From: Streptomyces sp. 846.5
GTDB lineage: Bacteria; Actinomycetota; Actinomycetes; Streptomycetales; Streptomycetaceae
Assembly (NCBI RefSeq): GCF_004365705.1
Contig: NZ_SOBN01000001.1
Span: 4,078,001 to 4,142,000 of the forward strand
Length of the DNA stretch: 64,000 bases
Reading direction: 5' to 3'
In this document: positions 25,865-35,305 of the stretch, piece by piece
How the letters are laid out: each line of letters begins with the position of its first letter
Numbering within the stretch: position 1 is the first letter of the stretch
Program-made: the position numbers and the translations under genes
The notes under the pieces: model-generated
What the model saw: only the letters and a program-made list of their open reading frames with translations
What the model was told of the DNA's origin: nothing
Databases searched by the model: none

Positions 25865-27289
25865 TCATCTGTCAGAAGGTACCGGCGTGCCCAGACAGGG
25901 TGAAACCGGTGGCTTGTGACGCAGCGTCAGCCCGTATGCCACGGCGGTGGCGGCGTAGAGCGCCGAGGAGCCCAGCACCACCGCCACCGAACGGCCGCTC
26001 GGGGACATCACCAGGGCGGCGACGGCGGCGGCCGCCACCAGCGACGCGTTGAAGAGGACGTCGTAGACGGCGAAGACCCGGCCGCGGTAGTCGTCCTCCA
26101 CCTCGGTCTGTACCACGGTGTCCGTGCTGATCTTGATGGCCTGGGAGACCAGCCCCAGCAGGAAGGCGGCGGTCATGATCGGGACCGGGGAGAAGGACAG
26201 GCCCAGCACCGGAGTGAGCACCGCGGCCGCCGCCGCGCAGCCCACCAGCCACGGGGACACCCCGATCCGCCGGGTCGCCCAGGGGGTCAGCAGCGCGGCG
26301 GCGAAGAAGCCGAACGCGGAGGCGGTCAGGGCCAGTCCCAGCCAGCGGATGCCGGCCGCCTGGTCGTCGGGGGCGGCGAAGGTGTTGCGGCAGAGCATCA
26401 GCAGCAGCACCAGCAGCAGCCCGTAGCAGAAGCGGCAGACCGTGACGGCGCCCAGCGCCCATGCGGCCGGGCGGCAGTCGCGCACCAGGTGGTGCAGCCC
26501 GGCGAGCAGTCCGCGCAGGGTGGCGGCGACCGCGGTCGCCAGCGGTTCCCGGGCCCGTCCGGCCCGGTCCCGGTTCGAGAGCTGTGGGCCCAGCAGGTCC
26601 GGCGCCATGGTGGCGGCCGCCAGGGCGGCGCTGCCGTACCCCAGTGCGGCCAGCACCAGCAGGGAGGCGTTGGCCCCGGGGCCGCCGGGGAGGACCAACC
26701 GCACCAGGAATCCGGATCCGCCGCCGACGGTGGCGGCGATGGTGCCCAGCGTGGGTGCGATCGCGTTGGCCCCGATGAGCAGGGCGGCCGGGACGACCTG
26801 CGGCAGCGCGGCCGACAGGCCGGCCAGCACGAATCGGTTGGCGCCGGTGACCAGCAGGGCGGCCGCGAAGAAGACCGGGGTGGGGACGCGCAGCAGGACC
26901 AGGACGGCGGTGCCGAGGCAGAGCAGCAGCCGGACCAGGTTTCCGTACAGCAGGATCTGCCGCCGTCGCCAGCGGTCCAGCAGCGGTCCGGCGAACGGGC
27001 CGATGACGCAGAAGGGCAGCAGCATCACCGCGAAGGCGGAGGCGATGGCCCCCGGGGTGGGCTGGCGTTCCGGCGAGAAGACCACATAGGACGCCAGCGA
27101 GACCTGGAAGACCCCGTCGGTGAGCTGGGAGAGCAGCCGGGTGCGCAGCAGGCGGCGGAAGTCGGGCAGTCGCAGCAGGGCCGCGGCGGGGCCCTGGGGG
27201 GCGGGCGCACCGCGGATGATCGACACCTGCACAGCGTGCCACGTCGCACCGGCGATGTGCATGCCCAAACGCCTGCGGGCGGCCCCCAT
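25865..27289 (-). CDS. Major facilitator superfamily transporter
   Basis: A 474-residue polytopic membrane protein with about 12 hydrophobic segments. Landmarks are LLSQLTDGVFQVSLASYVVF (helix 1), the short motif GPFAGPLLDRWRRRQILLYGN (MFS motif A, loop 2-3) near residues 98-118 and EVEDDYRGRVFAVYDVLFN near the second half. It is of the MFS_3/enterobactin-exporter type, so export of a small molecule is likely, substrate unknown. The first codons form one arm of a 17-bp inverted repeat that encloses a parS just upstream. It follows ino1 on the same strand. Confidence 0.88.
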   Translation of the reverse strand: MGAARRRLGMHIAGATWHAVQVSIIRGAPAPQGPAAALLRLPDFRRLLRTRLLSQLTDGVFQVSLASYVVFSPERQPTPGAIASAFAVMLLPFCVIGPFAGPLLDRWRRRQILLYGNLVRLLLCLGTAVLVLLRVPTPVFFAAALLVTGANRFVLAGLSAALPQVVPAALLIGANAIAPTLGTIAATVGGGSGFLVRLVLPGGPGANASLLVLAALGYGSAALAAATMAPDLLGPQLSNRDRAGRAREPLATAVAATLRGLLAGLHHLVRDCRPAAWALGAVTVCRFCYGLLLVLLLMLCRNTFAAPDDQAAGIRWLGLALTASAFGFFAAALLTPWATRRIGVSPWLVGCAAAAAVLTPVLGLSFSPVPIMTAAFLLGLVSQAIKISTDTVVQTEVEDDYRGRVFAVYDVLFNASLVAAAAVAALVMSPSGRSVAVVLGSSALYAATAVAYGLTLRHKPPVSPCLGTPVPSDR

Positions 27290-27342
27290 TCCCGTTCCAC
27301 GGTTTCACGTGAAACAAGGAGAGGAGGCCGCCCGCAGGCGTT
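27268..27342. repeat. 17-bp perfect inverted repeat enclosing a parS site
   Basis: AACGCCTGCGGGCGGCC (27268-27284) lies inside the first codons of the MFS gene. Its exact reverse complement is at 27326-27342, just past the ino1 stop. A perfect parS (27302-27315) sits near the centre. In RNA reading through from ino1 it would form a stem hiding the MFS start codon region; it may be an ino1 terminator or attenuator. Confidence 0.75.
27302..27315. promoter_or_regulatory. parS site
   Basis: Perfect GTTTCACGTGAAAC immediately upstream of the MFS transporter gene, about 26.7 kb from oriC; the outlier of the parS set in this window. Confidence 0.95.
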
Positions 27343-27367
27343 GCCGTCCGGGCTCAGCAGTGAGCGG

Positions 27368-28450
27368 TCAGCGCTCGACCTCGCCGCGGATGAACTTCTC
27401 GACGTTGTCGCGTGCCTCGTCGTCGAAGTACTGGACCGGCGGGCTCTTCATCAGGTAGCTGGACGCGGAGAGGATGGGGCCGCCGATGCCGCGGTCCTTG
27501 GCGATCTTCGCGGCGCGGACGGCGTCGATGATGACACCGGCCGAGTTCGGGGAGTCCCAGACCTCGAGCTTGTACTCCAGGTTCAGCGGGACGTCGCCGA
27601 AGGCGCGGCCCTCAAGGCGGACGTACGCCCACTTGCGGTCGTCCAGCCAGGCCACGTAGTCGGACGGGCCGATGTGGACGTTCTTGGCGCCCAGGTCGCG
27701 GTCCACGATCTGCGAGGTGACGGCCTGCGTCTTGGAGATCTTCTTGGACTCCAGCCGGTCGCGCTCCAGCATGTTCTTGAAGTCCATGTTGCCGCCGACG
27801 TTCAGCTGCATGGTGCGCTCCAGCAGGACACCGCGGTCCTCGAAGAGCTTCGCCATCACGCGGTGCGTGATGGTCGCACCGACCTGCGACTTGATGTCGT
27901 CGCCGACGATCGGGACGCCCGCCGCGGTGAACTTGTCGGCCCACTCCTTGGTGCCGGCGATGAAGACCGGGAGGGCATTGACGAAGGCGACCTTGGCGTC
28001 GATGGCGCACTGGGCGTAGTGCTTGGCCGCGATCTCCGAGCCCACCGGGAGGTAGCAGACCAGCACGTCGACCTGGCGGTCCTTCAGGACCTGGACGACG
28101 TCGACCGGCTCCTCCGAGGACTCCTCGATGGTCTCGCGGTAGTACTTGCCGAGGCCGTCGTTGGTCGGGCCACGCAGGACCTGGACACCGGTGGTCGGCA
28201 CGTCGCAGATCTTGATGGTGTTGTTCTCGCTGGCGCCGATGGCGTCCGCGAGGTCCAGCCCGACCTTCTTGGCGTCCACGTCGAACGCGGCGACGAACTC
28301 GACGTCGCGGACGTGGTAGTCACCGAACTGCACGTGCATAAGTCCCGGCACGCGGCTGTTCGGGTCGGCGTCCTTGTAGTACTCGACGCCCTGGACAAGC
28401 GAGGCGGCGCAGTTGCCCACACCTACGATGGCTACGCGAACCGAACTCAT
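27368..28450 (-). CDS. ino1: Inositol-3-phosphate synthase
   Basis: Converts glucose 6-phosphate to 1L-myo-inositol 3-phosphate, the first step to phosphatidylinositol and mycothiol in actinobacteria. The 360-residue product starts [20 protein letters not shown], an NAD-binding Rossmann motif. The family blocks [17 protein letters not shown] near residues 165-181, [15 protein letters not shown] near 190 and [12 protein letters not shown] near 222 are intact. Length fits the short archaeal/actinobacterial class. A PadR regulator is encoded 95 bp upstream on the same strand. Confidence 0.97.
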   Translation of the reverse strand: MSSVRVAIVGVGNCAASLVQGVEYYKDADPNSRVPGLMHVQFGDYHVRDVEFVAAFDVDAKKVGLDLADAIGASENNTIKICDVPTTGVQVLRGPTNDGLGKYYRETIEESSEEPVDVVQVLKDRQVDVLVCYLPVGSEIAAKHYAQCAIDAKVAFVNALPVFIAGTKEWADKFTAAGVPIVGDDIKSQVGATITHRVMAKLFEDRGVLLERTMQLNVGGNMDFKNMLERDRLESKKISKTQAVTSQIVDRDLGAKNVHIGPSDYVAWLDDRKWAYVRLEGRAFGDVPLNLEYKLEVWDSPNSAGVIIDAVRAAKIAKDRGIGGPILSASSYLMKSPPVQYFDDEARDNVEKFIRGEVER

Positions 28451-28545
28451 TTCGGCTGCTCCCTGTTGTGATCGATTTGGAAACTTCAAGTGCGGTACTT
28501 CGGCGGTACATGCAGTGCCACCCGTCGACCCGGTCCGCTCCGGGG

Positions 28546-29205
28546 TCAGCGCTCCTCGGGGGAGCGCGCCGGGCGGTCGGGGGGCGGTGCGGCATTGGCT
28601 GCCGGCCGTTCCCTGCCGTCCGAAATCTGTGGGGCCGTTCCGCCGGTGCGGTTGGCGCGTTCGGTCTCGATGAGCTCGTTGAGCCAGCGGACCTCGCGCT
28701 CCACCGACTCCAGGCCGTGGCGTTGGAGTTCGAGGGTGTAGCCGTCGAGACGCTCCCGGGTGCGCGCCAGTGAGGTGCGCATCCGTTCCATCCGCTCCTC
28801 CAGGCGACTGCGGCGGCCCTCCAGGACCCGCATCCGCACGGCTCGGTCGGTCTGACCGAAGAAGGCGAAATGGACGCCGAAGTGCTCGTCCTCCCAGGCG
28901 TCGGGCCCGGAGTCGGCGAGCAGCTCCTCGAAGCGCTGCTTGCCCTCCGGGGTGAGCCGGTAGACGATCTTCGACCGCTTGCCGTTGAGTGCGGTGGCCG
29001 GGATGTACTCGGTGCCGGGGTTGTCCTCGACCAGGAAGCCCTGGGCGACGAGCCCCTTGAGGCACGGATAGAGCGTGCCGTAGGAGAAGGCACGGAAGGA
29101 ACCAAGCAGCACGTTCAGGCGTTTGCGCAGTTCGTAGCCGTGCATCGGGGCATCGTGGAGCAGCCCGAGGACGGCGAACTCAAGGATGCCGGAGCGTCTG
29201 CTCAC
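28546..29205 (-). CDS. PadR-family transcriptional regulator
   Basis: Winged-helix repressor of 219 residues. GTG 29205 is preferred because it yields [26 protein letters not shown], the standard PadR N-terminus. The DNA-binding domain covers about residues 5-90, including [21 protein letters not shown] long helical dimerisation region with Arg/Glu-rich coiled coil (115-190) and a disordered Pro/Arg tail follow. A perfect PadR-type operator lies 39-63 bp upstream (29244-29268), so it is probably autoregulated. It may also control ino1 next to it. Confidence 0.92.
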   Translation of the reverse strand: MSRRSGILEFAVLGLLHDAPMHGYELRKRLNVLLGSFRAFSYGTLYPCLKGLVAQGFLVEDNPGTEYIPATALNGKRSKIVYRLTPEGKQRFEELLADSGPDAWEDEHFGVHFAFFGQTDRAVRMRVLEGRRSRLEERMERMRTSLARTRERLDGYTLELQRHGLESVEREVRWLNELIETERANRTGGTAPQISDGRERPAANAAPPPDRPARSPEER

Positions 29206-29243
29206 GCTGTCCCTCACCTCTCCGTCGCTGCCGCTATGCCGTC

Positions 29244-29268
29244 TCGATGTATCGACTCGATACATCGA
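29244..29268. promoter_or_regulatory. PadR operator
   Basis: TCGATGTATCGA (29244-29255), one base, and its exact reverse complement (29257-29268). The ATGTATCGA/TCGATACAT core is characteristic of PadR sites. It lies just upstream of padR. The remaining padR-PBP spacer, to 29658, shows nothing else recognisable. Confidence 0.85.
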
Positions 29269-29658
29269 AACGATAGGCCGCGATCGCCGTTCGGGCAAGA
29301 GGCGACTCCGTGAAGGTGATCACAGCGGTGCTTCCGAGGCGCCGTTCCTGGCTGCCGGCTATCCCCCCGCCGTGCGTTCCAGGTGGGGAAGGGCTGAGGC
29401 TTTCGTAAGTATCTGCGGGCAGTTTGCCCCGATTGATGGTGACTGCCCGTTTAGCTGCCTTGAACCCCTGCGTACTCTGTCGCCTATGCAGGAAGCCGGG
29501 AACCGAAGTGACACCTGTGGCGCCACAGCCCTTGGTGCCGTGCGGCGGCCCCGGCCGGTGCCCCGGGGGACTCGCGCGCAGGCCGGCCGGGCCGCGACGA
29601 ATCGGAAGTGGACCACCGCCTTCAGGCCGCGCGGCCTGTTCGAGGAGCAGCTGGAAGC

Positions 29659-32307
29659 ATGAGCGAACATCGGCGCAAACAGTCGAATCCGGATGGCGCC
29701 CCTTCCGGGCGGCGCGGCCAGCAGCCGCCGCCCGCCAGAGGCGGCCACCCGCAGGGCCAGCCCCAGGGCCAGACGCAGAGCGGAAACGGCTCGGGGCCGG
29801 GATCGACCGCGCCGCGCCGAACCGCTCGCCCGCAGGGCCAGCCCGCGCGCAACGGTATGACGGGCCAGCAGCCCAGGCTGACCCGCGCCGAGATGCGCAA
29901 GGCCGCCCAGGGCAAGGGCCGCAAGGGCGCTGCAACTGCGGCCGCGGCGCCCGCCGGGCCCCGGCCGAAGCGTTTCATCGACTACCCGCGCTGGGGCAAG
30001 AGCGGCGTCCGGCACTGGATGCCCTCGTTCAAGCAGCTGCTCAGCGGCGCCCTGCTGTTCTTCGCCGTCTCCGTGGGCGTGGTGGGCTACGCCTACGCCA
30101 ACACCACGGTCCCCCCGATCAACCCGAGCACCCAGCAGCAGAACAACATCTTCTACTGGGCCGACGGCTCGGTGATGGCGACCACCGGCACGGTGAACCG
30201 CCAGAACGTCTCGCTGCAGGACGTCCCCGTGAAGGTCCAGGACGACTTCATGGCGGCCGAGGACGAGACCTTCATGACCAACTCGGGCATCGACGCCACC
30301 AGCATCCTGCGCGCCGTCAAGAACATGGTGACGGGCGGTCAGATCCAGTCGGGGTCGACCATCACCCAGCAGTGGGTGAAGACCAGCATCCTGTCGAACT
30401 CCAACCAGACGGTCTCCCGCAAGTTCAGCGAGATCATGATCTCGATAAAGATCGGGAACGGCCACTACACCAAGAGCCAGGTGATGGAGGGCTACCTCAA
30501 CAGCAACTACTACGGCCGGGGCGCCAACGGCATCGAGGCCGCGGCCGAGGCCTACTACGGCATCCACGCCTCCCAGCTGAACGTCTCCCAGGGCGCCTTC
30601 ATCGCCGCGACCGTCAACCAGCCCAGCTTCTACCAGAACGTCACCAGCGATGCCGCGGTCAAGACCGCCGCGGTGAACCGCTGGACCTACGTGCTGGACC
30701 GGATGGCCAAGAACGGCTGGCTGACGGCGACCGAGCGGGCCGCCTACACCCCGGCCCAGTTCCCGATGCCGAAGAAGTGGACCCTGAACTCCACGCTGAG
30801 CGGCCAGATCGGCTACCTGGTGGCGACGGCCACGAACTACGCCGAGGAGCACACCACTCCCAAGCTCACGGACGCCGACTTCGCCAAGGGCGGCTACCAG
30901 GTACACACGACCTTCGACAAGACGCAGACCGCCGAGATGACCACCGCCGTCAACAAGATGACGAGCGCGCACATCGACGCCAAGAAGCGGCCGCAGTACG
31001 ACACCAACATCCAGACCGGCTCGGCGACGGTCGATCCGGCCACGGGCGCGGTGAAGGCGCTCTACGGCGGCCCGGGTATGGACAAGGGCTACTTCATCAA
31101 CAACGCCAACACCACCAGCGTCCCGGTGGGCTCGACCTTCAAGCCCATCGTGATGGCGGCAGCCCTGGAGAAGGGCGCGATGCTTTCGCCGGGCGCCGCG
31201 TACTCGGCGATCACCCCGGACAGCAAGTTCAACGGTGACAACGGCATCACCATCAGAACGCAGGCGGGGACGCTGATCACGGACACCGATCCCAAGGACA
31301 AGTCACCGGACGGCCTGCTCCATCAGCAGAACGACAACACCAACATGCCGGGGTACGTCACCCTGCGGACCGCGATGGACAACTCGATCAACACCCCGTT
31401 CGTCCAGCTCGGCGAGTACGTCGGCTACAGCAACGTCACGGCGATGGCCACCAGCCTGGGGCTGGACAAGAACATCTTCGCGAGCGACACCCCCGGCTTC
31501 TTCATCGGCACGTCCACCCCGAGCGCGATCCGGATGGCCAACGTCTATGCGACCTTCGCCGACGGCGGGGTCTACCACGACCCGTACACGGTCAGCAAGG
31601 TCACCCAGAACGGGGTCGCCACCGCGGACCAGCCGGTGCTGGCCAAGCCCAAGTCGGCGTCGGTGATGTCGGCCTCGACCGCCAACACCATCAACAGCAT
31701 GCTGCAGGAGGTCGTCCAGAAGGGCACCGCCACCAGCGTGAAGGCGCTGGGCCGCCCGGTGGCCGGCAAGACCGGTACCACCGACTCCTTCAAGTCGGCC
31801 TGGTTCATCGGCTACACCCCGCAGCTGTCGACGGCGGTCACGATGTTCCGCGAGGACCCCACCAAGGGGGTCCTGGAGAGCATGCAGGGCAGCGGTGACT
31901 CCGGGACCGGCAAGTTCTTCGGTGGCCGGCTGCCCGCCGAAGCCTGGCTGAACTTCATGGAGGCGGCCCTCAACGGTACGCCGACGGTCTCCTTCCCGGC
32001 CGCTCCCACGCTGGGCAAGGGCGCCAATGAGTCGGGGGCGCCCTCGCCCTCCGCCTCGGCCAGCAACAGCCCCTCGGCCGCTGCCTCCTCCAGCCAGCCG
32101 GCGGTGCAGTCGCAGAGCCCGACGCCGACGCTCTCGCAGACGCCGACGCTGTCGACCAGCCCCTCCGCGACCAACACCTGCGGCGCGTTCTCATTCGGCT
32201 GCGGCAGCTCGACCTCGGCATCGGCCTCGGCGAGCGCGAGCCGCACCAAACCGGGCCACTCGGCATCGGCCTCGGCGTCGATCTCGTCGATCCTCGGCGG
32301 AGGCTGA
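29659..32307 (+). CDS. Class A penicillin-binding protein (transglycosylase/transpeptidase)
   Basis: Bifunctional peptidoglycan synthase. ATG 29659 gives 882 residues. A disordered basic cytoplasmic region (1-118) precedes one membrane anchor (LLSGALLFFAVSVGVVGYAY, about 130-150). The GT51 domain holds the catalytic Glu in AAEDETFMTNSGI near residue 200, then QSGSTITQQWVK and YYGRGANGIEAAAEAYYG. The transpeptidase has SxxK as GSTFKP near 491, SxN as NSIN near 575 and KTG as AGKTGTTDSFKSAWFIGY near 703. The last 90 residues are Ser/Pro/Thr-rich with two cysteines. It is divergent from padR. Confidence 0.96.
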   Translation: MSEHRRKQSNPDGAPSGRRGQQPPPARGGHPQGQPQGQTQSGNGSGPGSTAPRRTARPQGQPARNGMTGQQPRLTRAEMRKAAQGKGRKGAATAAAAPAGPRPKRFIDYPRWGKSGVRHWMPSFKQLLSGALLFFAVSVGVVGYAYANTTVPPINPSTQQQNNIFYWADGSVMATTGTVNRQNVSLQDVPVKVQDDFMAAEDETFMTNSGIDATSILRAVKNMVTGGQIQSGSTITQQWVKTSILSNSNQTVSRKFSEIMISIKIGNGHYTKSQVMEGYLNSNYYGRGANGIEAAAEAYYGIHASQLNVSQGAFIAATVNQPSFYQNVTSDAAVKTAAVNRWTYVLDRMAKNGWLTATERAAYTPAQFPMPKKWTLNSTLSGQIGYLVATATNYAEEHTTPKLTDADFAKGGYQVHTTFDKTQTAEMTTAVNKMTSAHIDAKKRPQYDTNIQTGSATVDPATGAVKALYGGPGMDKGYFINNANTTSVPVGSTFKPIVMAAALEKGAMLSPGAAYSAITPDSKFNGDNGITIRTQAGTLITDTDPKDKSPDGLLHQQNDNTNMPGYVTLRTAMDNSINTPFVQLGEYVGYSNVTAMATSLGLDKNIFASDTPGFFIGTSTPSAIRMANVYATFADGGVYHDPYTVSKVTQNGVATADQPVLAKPKSASVMSASTANTINSMLQEVVQKGTATSVKALGRPVAGKTGTTDSFKSAWFIGYTPQLSTAVTMFREDPTKGVLESMQGSGDSGTGKFFGGRLPAEAWLNFMEAALNGTPTVSFPAAPTLGKGANESGAPSPSASASNSPSAAASSSQPAVQSQSPTPTLSQTPTLSTSPSATNTCGAFSFGCGSSTSASASASASRTKPGHSASASASISSILGGG

Positions 32308-32486
32308 GCAACCCGCACGGCCGCTCCCTTCCGGCCCCGGTACGAGCCACCCCCGGGTGGCCCGCGCCGGGGCCGGCGGCGTCCCGGGGCACCGGGCCGA
32401 GAAAAAATGGACAGTTAGCCCGTTCCGGGCTCCGGCCCATGTCCAACTGCCGGGTGCCCGGTGCTCGGACAGGAAGGTGCGGCAGG

Positions 32487-34037
32487 ATGTCCGGCATGAC
32501 GTCGAGCGAGCGTGACGAGGCAGCGGCGCCCGAGCCGGACAGCACCCCCGACAGCGCCCCGGTGCGCGCGGCCGAGCGGGGCACCCTGACGATGCCCGCG
32601 CCGCCGCCCGAGGACACCGTCGTGGTGCCCGCCGACGAGGATCCGGTCGCGGCCGCCGGGAGCGAGCTGTTCGGCGGCGCGCCCGGCCGGCGCGCCCTGC
32701 TCGGCGTCGGCTGGTGGACGGCGGCCCGGGTGCTGGCGATCTGCACGATCGTCGTCTTCGCCCTGGGGATGGTGCAGAAGATCCCCTGTTACAACACCGG
32801 CTGGTTCTACGGCGCGACCGCCCAGTACGACCACGCCTGCTACAGCGACATCCCGCACCTGTTCACCCTGCGCGGCTTCTCCATCGGGAACATCCCCTAC
32901 CTGGACAAGATCCCCAGCGCGACCCCCGACATGCAGTACCTGGAGTACCCGGTCCTCACCGGGCTGTTCATGTGGCTGGCCTCCTGGCTGACCCCCTCGG
33001 GCGGCGGGGACGTCCACCGCGAGCAGGTCTTCTGGCTGCTGAACGCCGGGATGCTGATGGTCTGCGCGGTGATCGCGGTCGTCGCGGTGATGCGCACCCA
33101 CCGGCGCCGCCCCTGGGACGCGCTGCTGTTCGCGCTGGCGCCGGTGCTGGCGCTGGACTCGACGATCAACTGGGACCTGCTCGCCGTCGCGCTCACCGCC
33201 GTCGCCATGGCCCTGTGGGCCGGTCGGCGCACCCTGTGGTGCGGGGTGTTCCTCGGCCTGGCCACCGCGGCCAAGCTCTACCCGGTCTTCCTGCTGGGTC
33301 CGCTGCTCGTGCTGTGCTGGCGGGCCGGGCGGATGCGCGCCTTCGGCGAGACGCTGGCCACCGCGGTGGCCGCCTGGCTGGCCGTGGACCTGCCGTTCAT
33401 GCTGCTCAACTTCAAGGGCTGGGCCACCTTCTACACCTTCAGCCAGACCAGGACCATCGACTACGGCTCGTTCTGGCTGATCCTCAGCCAGAACGGGATC
33501 ATCAACTGGTCCGTCAACACCGTCAACACGGTGATCGCCATGCTGCTGGCGCTGTGCTGCCTCGGCATCGCCTGGCTGGCCCTGGCCGCCCCGCGGCGGC
33601 CGCGCTTCGCCCAGCTGGCGTTCCTGATCATCGCGGCGTTCACGGTCACCAACAAGGTCTACTCGCCGCAGTACGTGCTCTGGCTGCTGCCGCTGGCCGC
33701 GCTGGCCCGTCCGCGCTGGCGGGACTTCCTGGTGTGGCAGACCTGCGAGGTCCTGTACTTCCTTGCTATTTGGTACAACTTCGCCTACACCTCCAGCTCC
33801 GCGCAGAAGGGGCTGCCCACGGACTGGTACCACGGGGCGATCGTTGTCCACATCCTGGGGACGCTCTACCTGTGCGTCATGGTCATCCGCGACATCCTCG
33901 TACCGGAGTACGACGTGGTGCGCTGGGACGGCAGTGACGATCCGTCAGGTGGCGTCCTGGACAGGGCAGTTGACATTTTCGCCAACCCCGGGAGGCGTGG
34001 CGCCGCAGCCAAGTACCCGGACACCGTGCCGGATTGA
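32487..34037 (+). CDS. GT87-type (DUF2029) polytopic membrane glycosyltransferase-like protein
   Basis: A 516-residue membrane protein with about ten hydrophobic segments after a Pro/Ala/Glu-rich cytoplasmic start. ATG 32487 has AGGAAGG at suitable spacing; ATG 32496 is the alternative. The segment ALDSTINWDLLAVALTAVAM and the following WCGVFLGLATAAKLYPVFLL have the NWD-LL and AAKLYP motifs of the GT87 family, whose members transfer mannose from polyprenyl phosphate in Mycobacterium (PimE). The C-terminal repeats include NKVYSPQYVLWLLPLAAL. The substrate here is unknown. It follows the PBP gene on the same strand. Confidence 0.85.
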   Translation: MSGMTSSERDEAAAPEPDSTPDSAPVRAAERGTLTMPAPPPEDTVVVPADEDPVAAAGSELFGGAPGRRALLGVGWWTAARVLAICTIVVFALGMVQKIPCYNTGWFYGATAQYDHACYSDIPHLFTLRGFSIGNIPYLDKIPSATPDMQYLEYPVLTGLFMWLASWLTPSGGGDVHREQVFWLLNAGMLMVCAVIAVVAVMRTHRRRPWDALLFALAPVLALDSTINWDLLAVALTAVAMALWAGRRTLWCGVFLGLATAAKLYPVFLLGPLLVLCWRAGRMRAFGETLATAVAAWLAVDLPFMLLNFKGWATFYTFSQTRTIDYGSFWLILSQNGIINWSVNTVNTVIAMLLALCCLGIAWLALAAPRRPRFAQLAFLIIAAFTVTNKVYSPQYVLWLLPLAALARPRWRDFLVWQTCEVLYFLAIWYNFAYTSSSAQKGLPTDWYHGAIVVHILGTLYLCVMVIRDILVPEYDVVRWDGSDDPSGGVLDRAVDIFANPGRRGAAAKYPDTVPD

Positions 34038-34050
34038 GAAAATGCGGCCC

Positions 34051-34100
34051 TGTGGATAACTCACCCCGCCCCTGTGGACAACGAATTGTCCACAGGGGCG
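34051..34100. promoter_or_regulatory. DnaA-box cluster with a perfect inverted pair
   Basis: TGTGGATAA at 34051-34059, then two perfect boxes in inverted orientation: TGTGGACAA at 34073-34081 and TTGTCCACA at 34086-34094. The pair is part of a perfect inverted repeat with 15-bp arms (34067-34081, 34086-34100) and a CGAA loop. It lies between convergent genes, 33 kb from oriC. It may double as a bidirectional terminator. The rest of the spacer, to 34203, shows nothing recognisable. Confidence 0.8.
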
Positions 34101-34203
34101 GTCGGCTGTTCGTCAACCTGGCGTCGAAAAGCACCAGTTGGACGTAAGACCGTGCGATCGTCGGGGGCGGCTCCGAACATCGAGCCGACCGCCCGGCCGG
34201 GGC

Positions 34204-35238
34204 TCAGCCCTGGTCCACGATCCGGTCGAAGAGCGTCGTGGTGTGCCGCAGTGTCGCCTTCAGCTCCTCGCCCACCTGCGGGGGCTGGACCTCGCCCGGC
34301 AGCCACAGCAGCGAGACCTGCATGTGCGGGGGCTCGGCGAAGGCGACCTTGGAGCCGTTCCAGCTGAACGGGGAGGCCGTGCGGTTGAGGGTGGCCAGGC
34401 CGGCCCGGGCCAGGCTCTTGGCGCGCGGGGTGAGACCGGAGAGGTTCTTCGGGGCCTCCAGGCCCACCCCGTGGGCGGTGCCCCCGGCGACCACCAGCAG
34501 ATGCCCGTCCCCGGCGGCGCGGTGCTGGCGGTAGCCGAACCGGTCGCCCTTGGCCAGGGCGTGCACGTCCATGACGGTGCCGCGGCTGTCGATCGCGCCG
34601 TGGTCGCCGAGCCACAGCTGGGTGCCGATCCTGGGCCGGAAGTGCACGTCCGGGTAGCGGCGCCCAAGCTCGACGACCTCCTCCTTGCGGAGGTGGCTGA
34701 CGAACATCCGTCGCAGCGGCAGCCCCGCCGCCCGCAGCCGGTCCACCCACTGCGCGGTCTCGGCCAGCGGGTCCACGCCCTCGGGCCGGTCCATCGGCAG
34801 ATGCACGGCGAAGCCCTCGACCCGGACGTCGTCGACGGCCGAACGCAGCTTGGCCAGGTCCTCGGGGAGCACCCCGTGCCGCCGCATGCTGGTCATGCAC
34901 TCGATGATCACGCGCCCGCCGACCAGGCCGCGCACGCCCTCGATGGTGCCGACGGTGCGGATGACCCGCTGCGGCAGCGGCACCGTGTCCTCGCGGATCC
35001 GGTAGGGGGTGAGCACGATCAGGTCCTTGCCGAACCAGTCCTTCAGCTCGGCGGCCTCGTAGGCGGTGCCGACGGCGAGCACGTCGGCGCCCATCCGCGC
35101 GGCCTCCTCGGCCAGGCGGATGTTGCGGAAGCCGTAGCCGTTGCCCTTGGCGACCGGGACCAGCCCCGGGAAGGCGTCCACGACGGAGCGCTGGTGGGCA
35201 CGCCAGCGGGGGGTGTCCACGTACAGGGAGAGCGCCAT
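34204..35238 (-). CDS. Alanine racemase-like PLP-binding (fold-type III) protein
   Basis: A 344-residue protein of the PLP-dependent fold-type III (alanine racemase/YggS-like) superfamily. The Schiff-base lysine is in VPVAKGNGYGFRNI near residues 28-41. Other barrel motifs are VLAVGTAYEAAEL, VIIECMTSMRRHGV and GFAVHLPMDRPEG. The C-terminal domain is present but diverges from true Alr. It is 67 bp downstream of femX on the same strand and conserved there in streptomycetes. A role in cell-wall amino acid metabolism is inferred from that linkage only. Confidence 0.82.
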   Translation of the reverse strand: MALSLYVDTPRWRAHQRSVVDAFPGLVPVAKGNGYGFRNIRLAEEAARMGADVLAVGTAYEAAELKDWFGKDLIVLTPYRIREDTVPLPQRVIRTVGTIEGVRGLVGGRVIIECMTSMRRHGVLPEDLAKLRSAVDDVRVEGFAVHLPMDRPEGVDPLAETAQWVDRLRAAGLPLRRMFVSHLRKEEVVELGRRYPDVHFRPRIGTQLWLGDHGAIDSRGTVMDVHALAKGDRFGYRQHRAAGDGHLLVVAGGTAHGVGLEAPKNLSGLTPRAKSLARAGLATLNRTASPFSWNGSKVAFAEPPHMQVSLLWLPGEVQPPQVGEELKATLRHTTTLFDRIVDQG

Positions 35239-35305
35239 GAGGTGGGGGATACCTTCCGGAGACAGAGGATCGAACGAGATCGACGTACTGGACTGTCAGC
35301 GTTGC

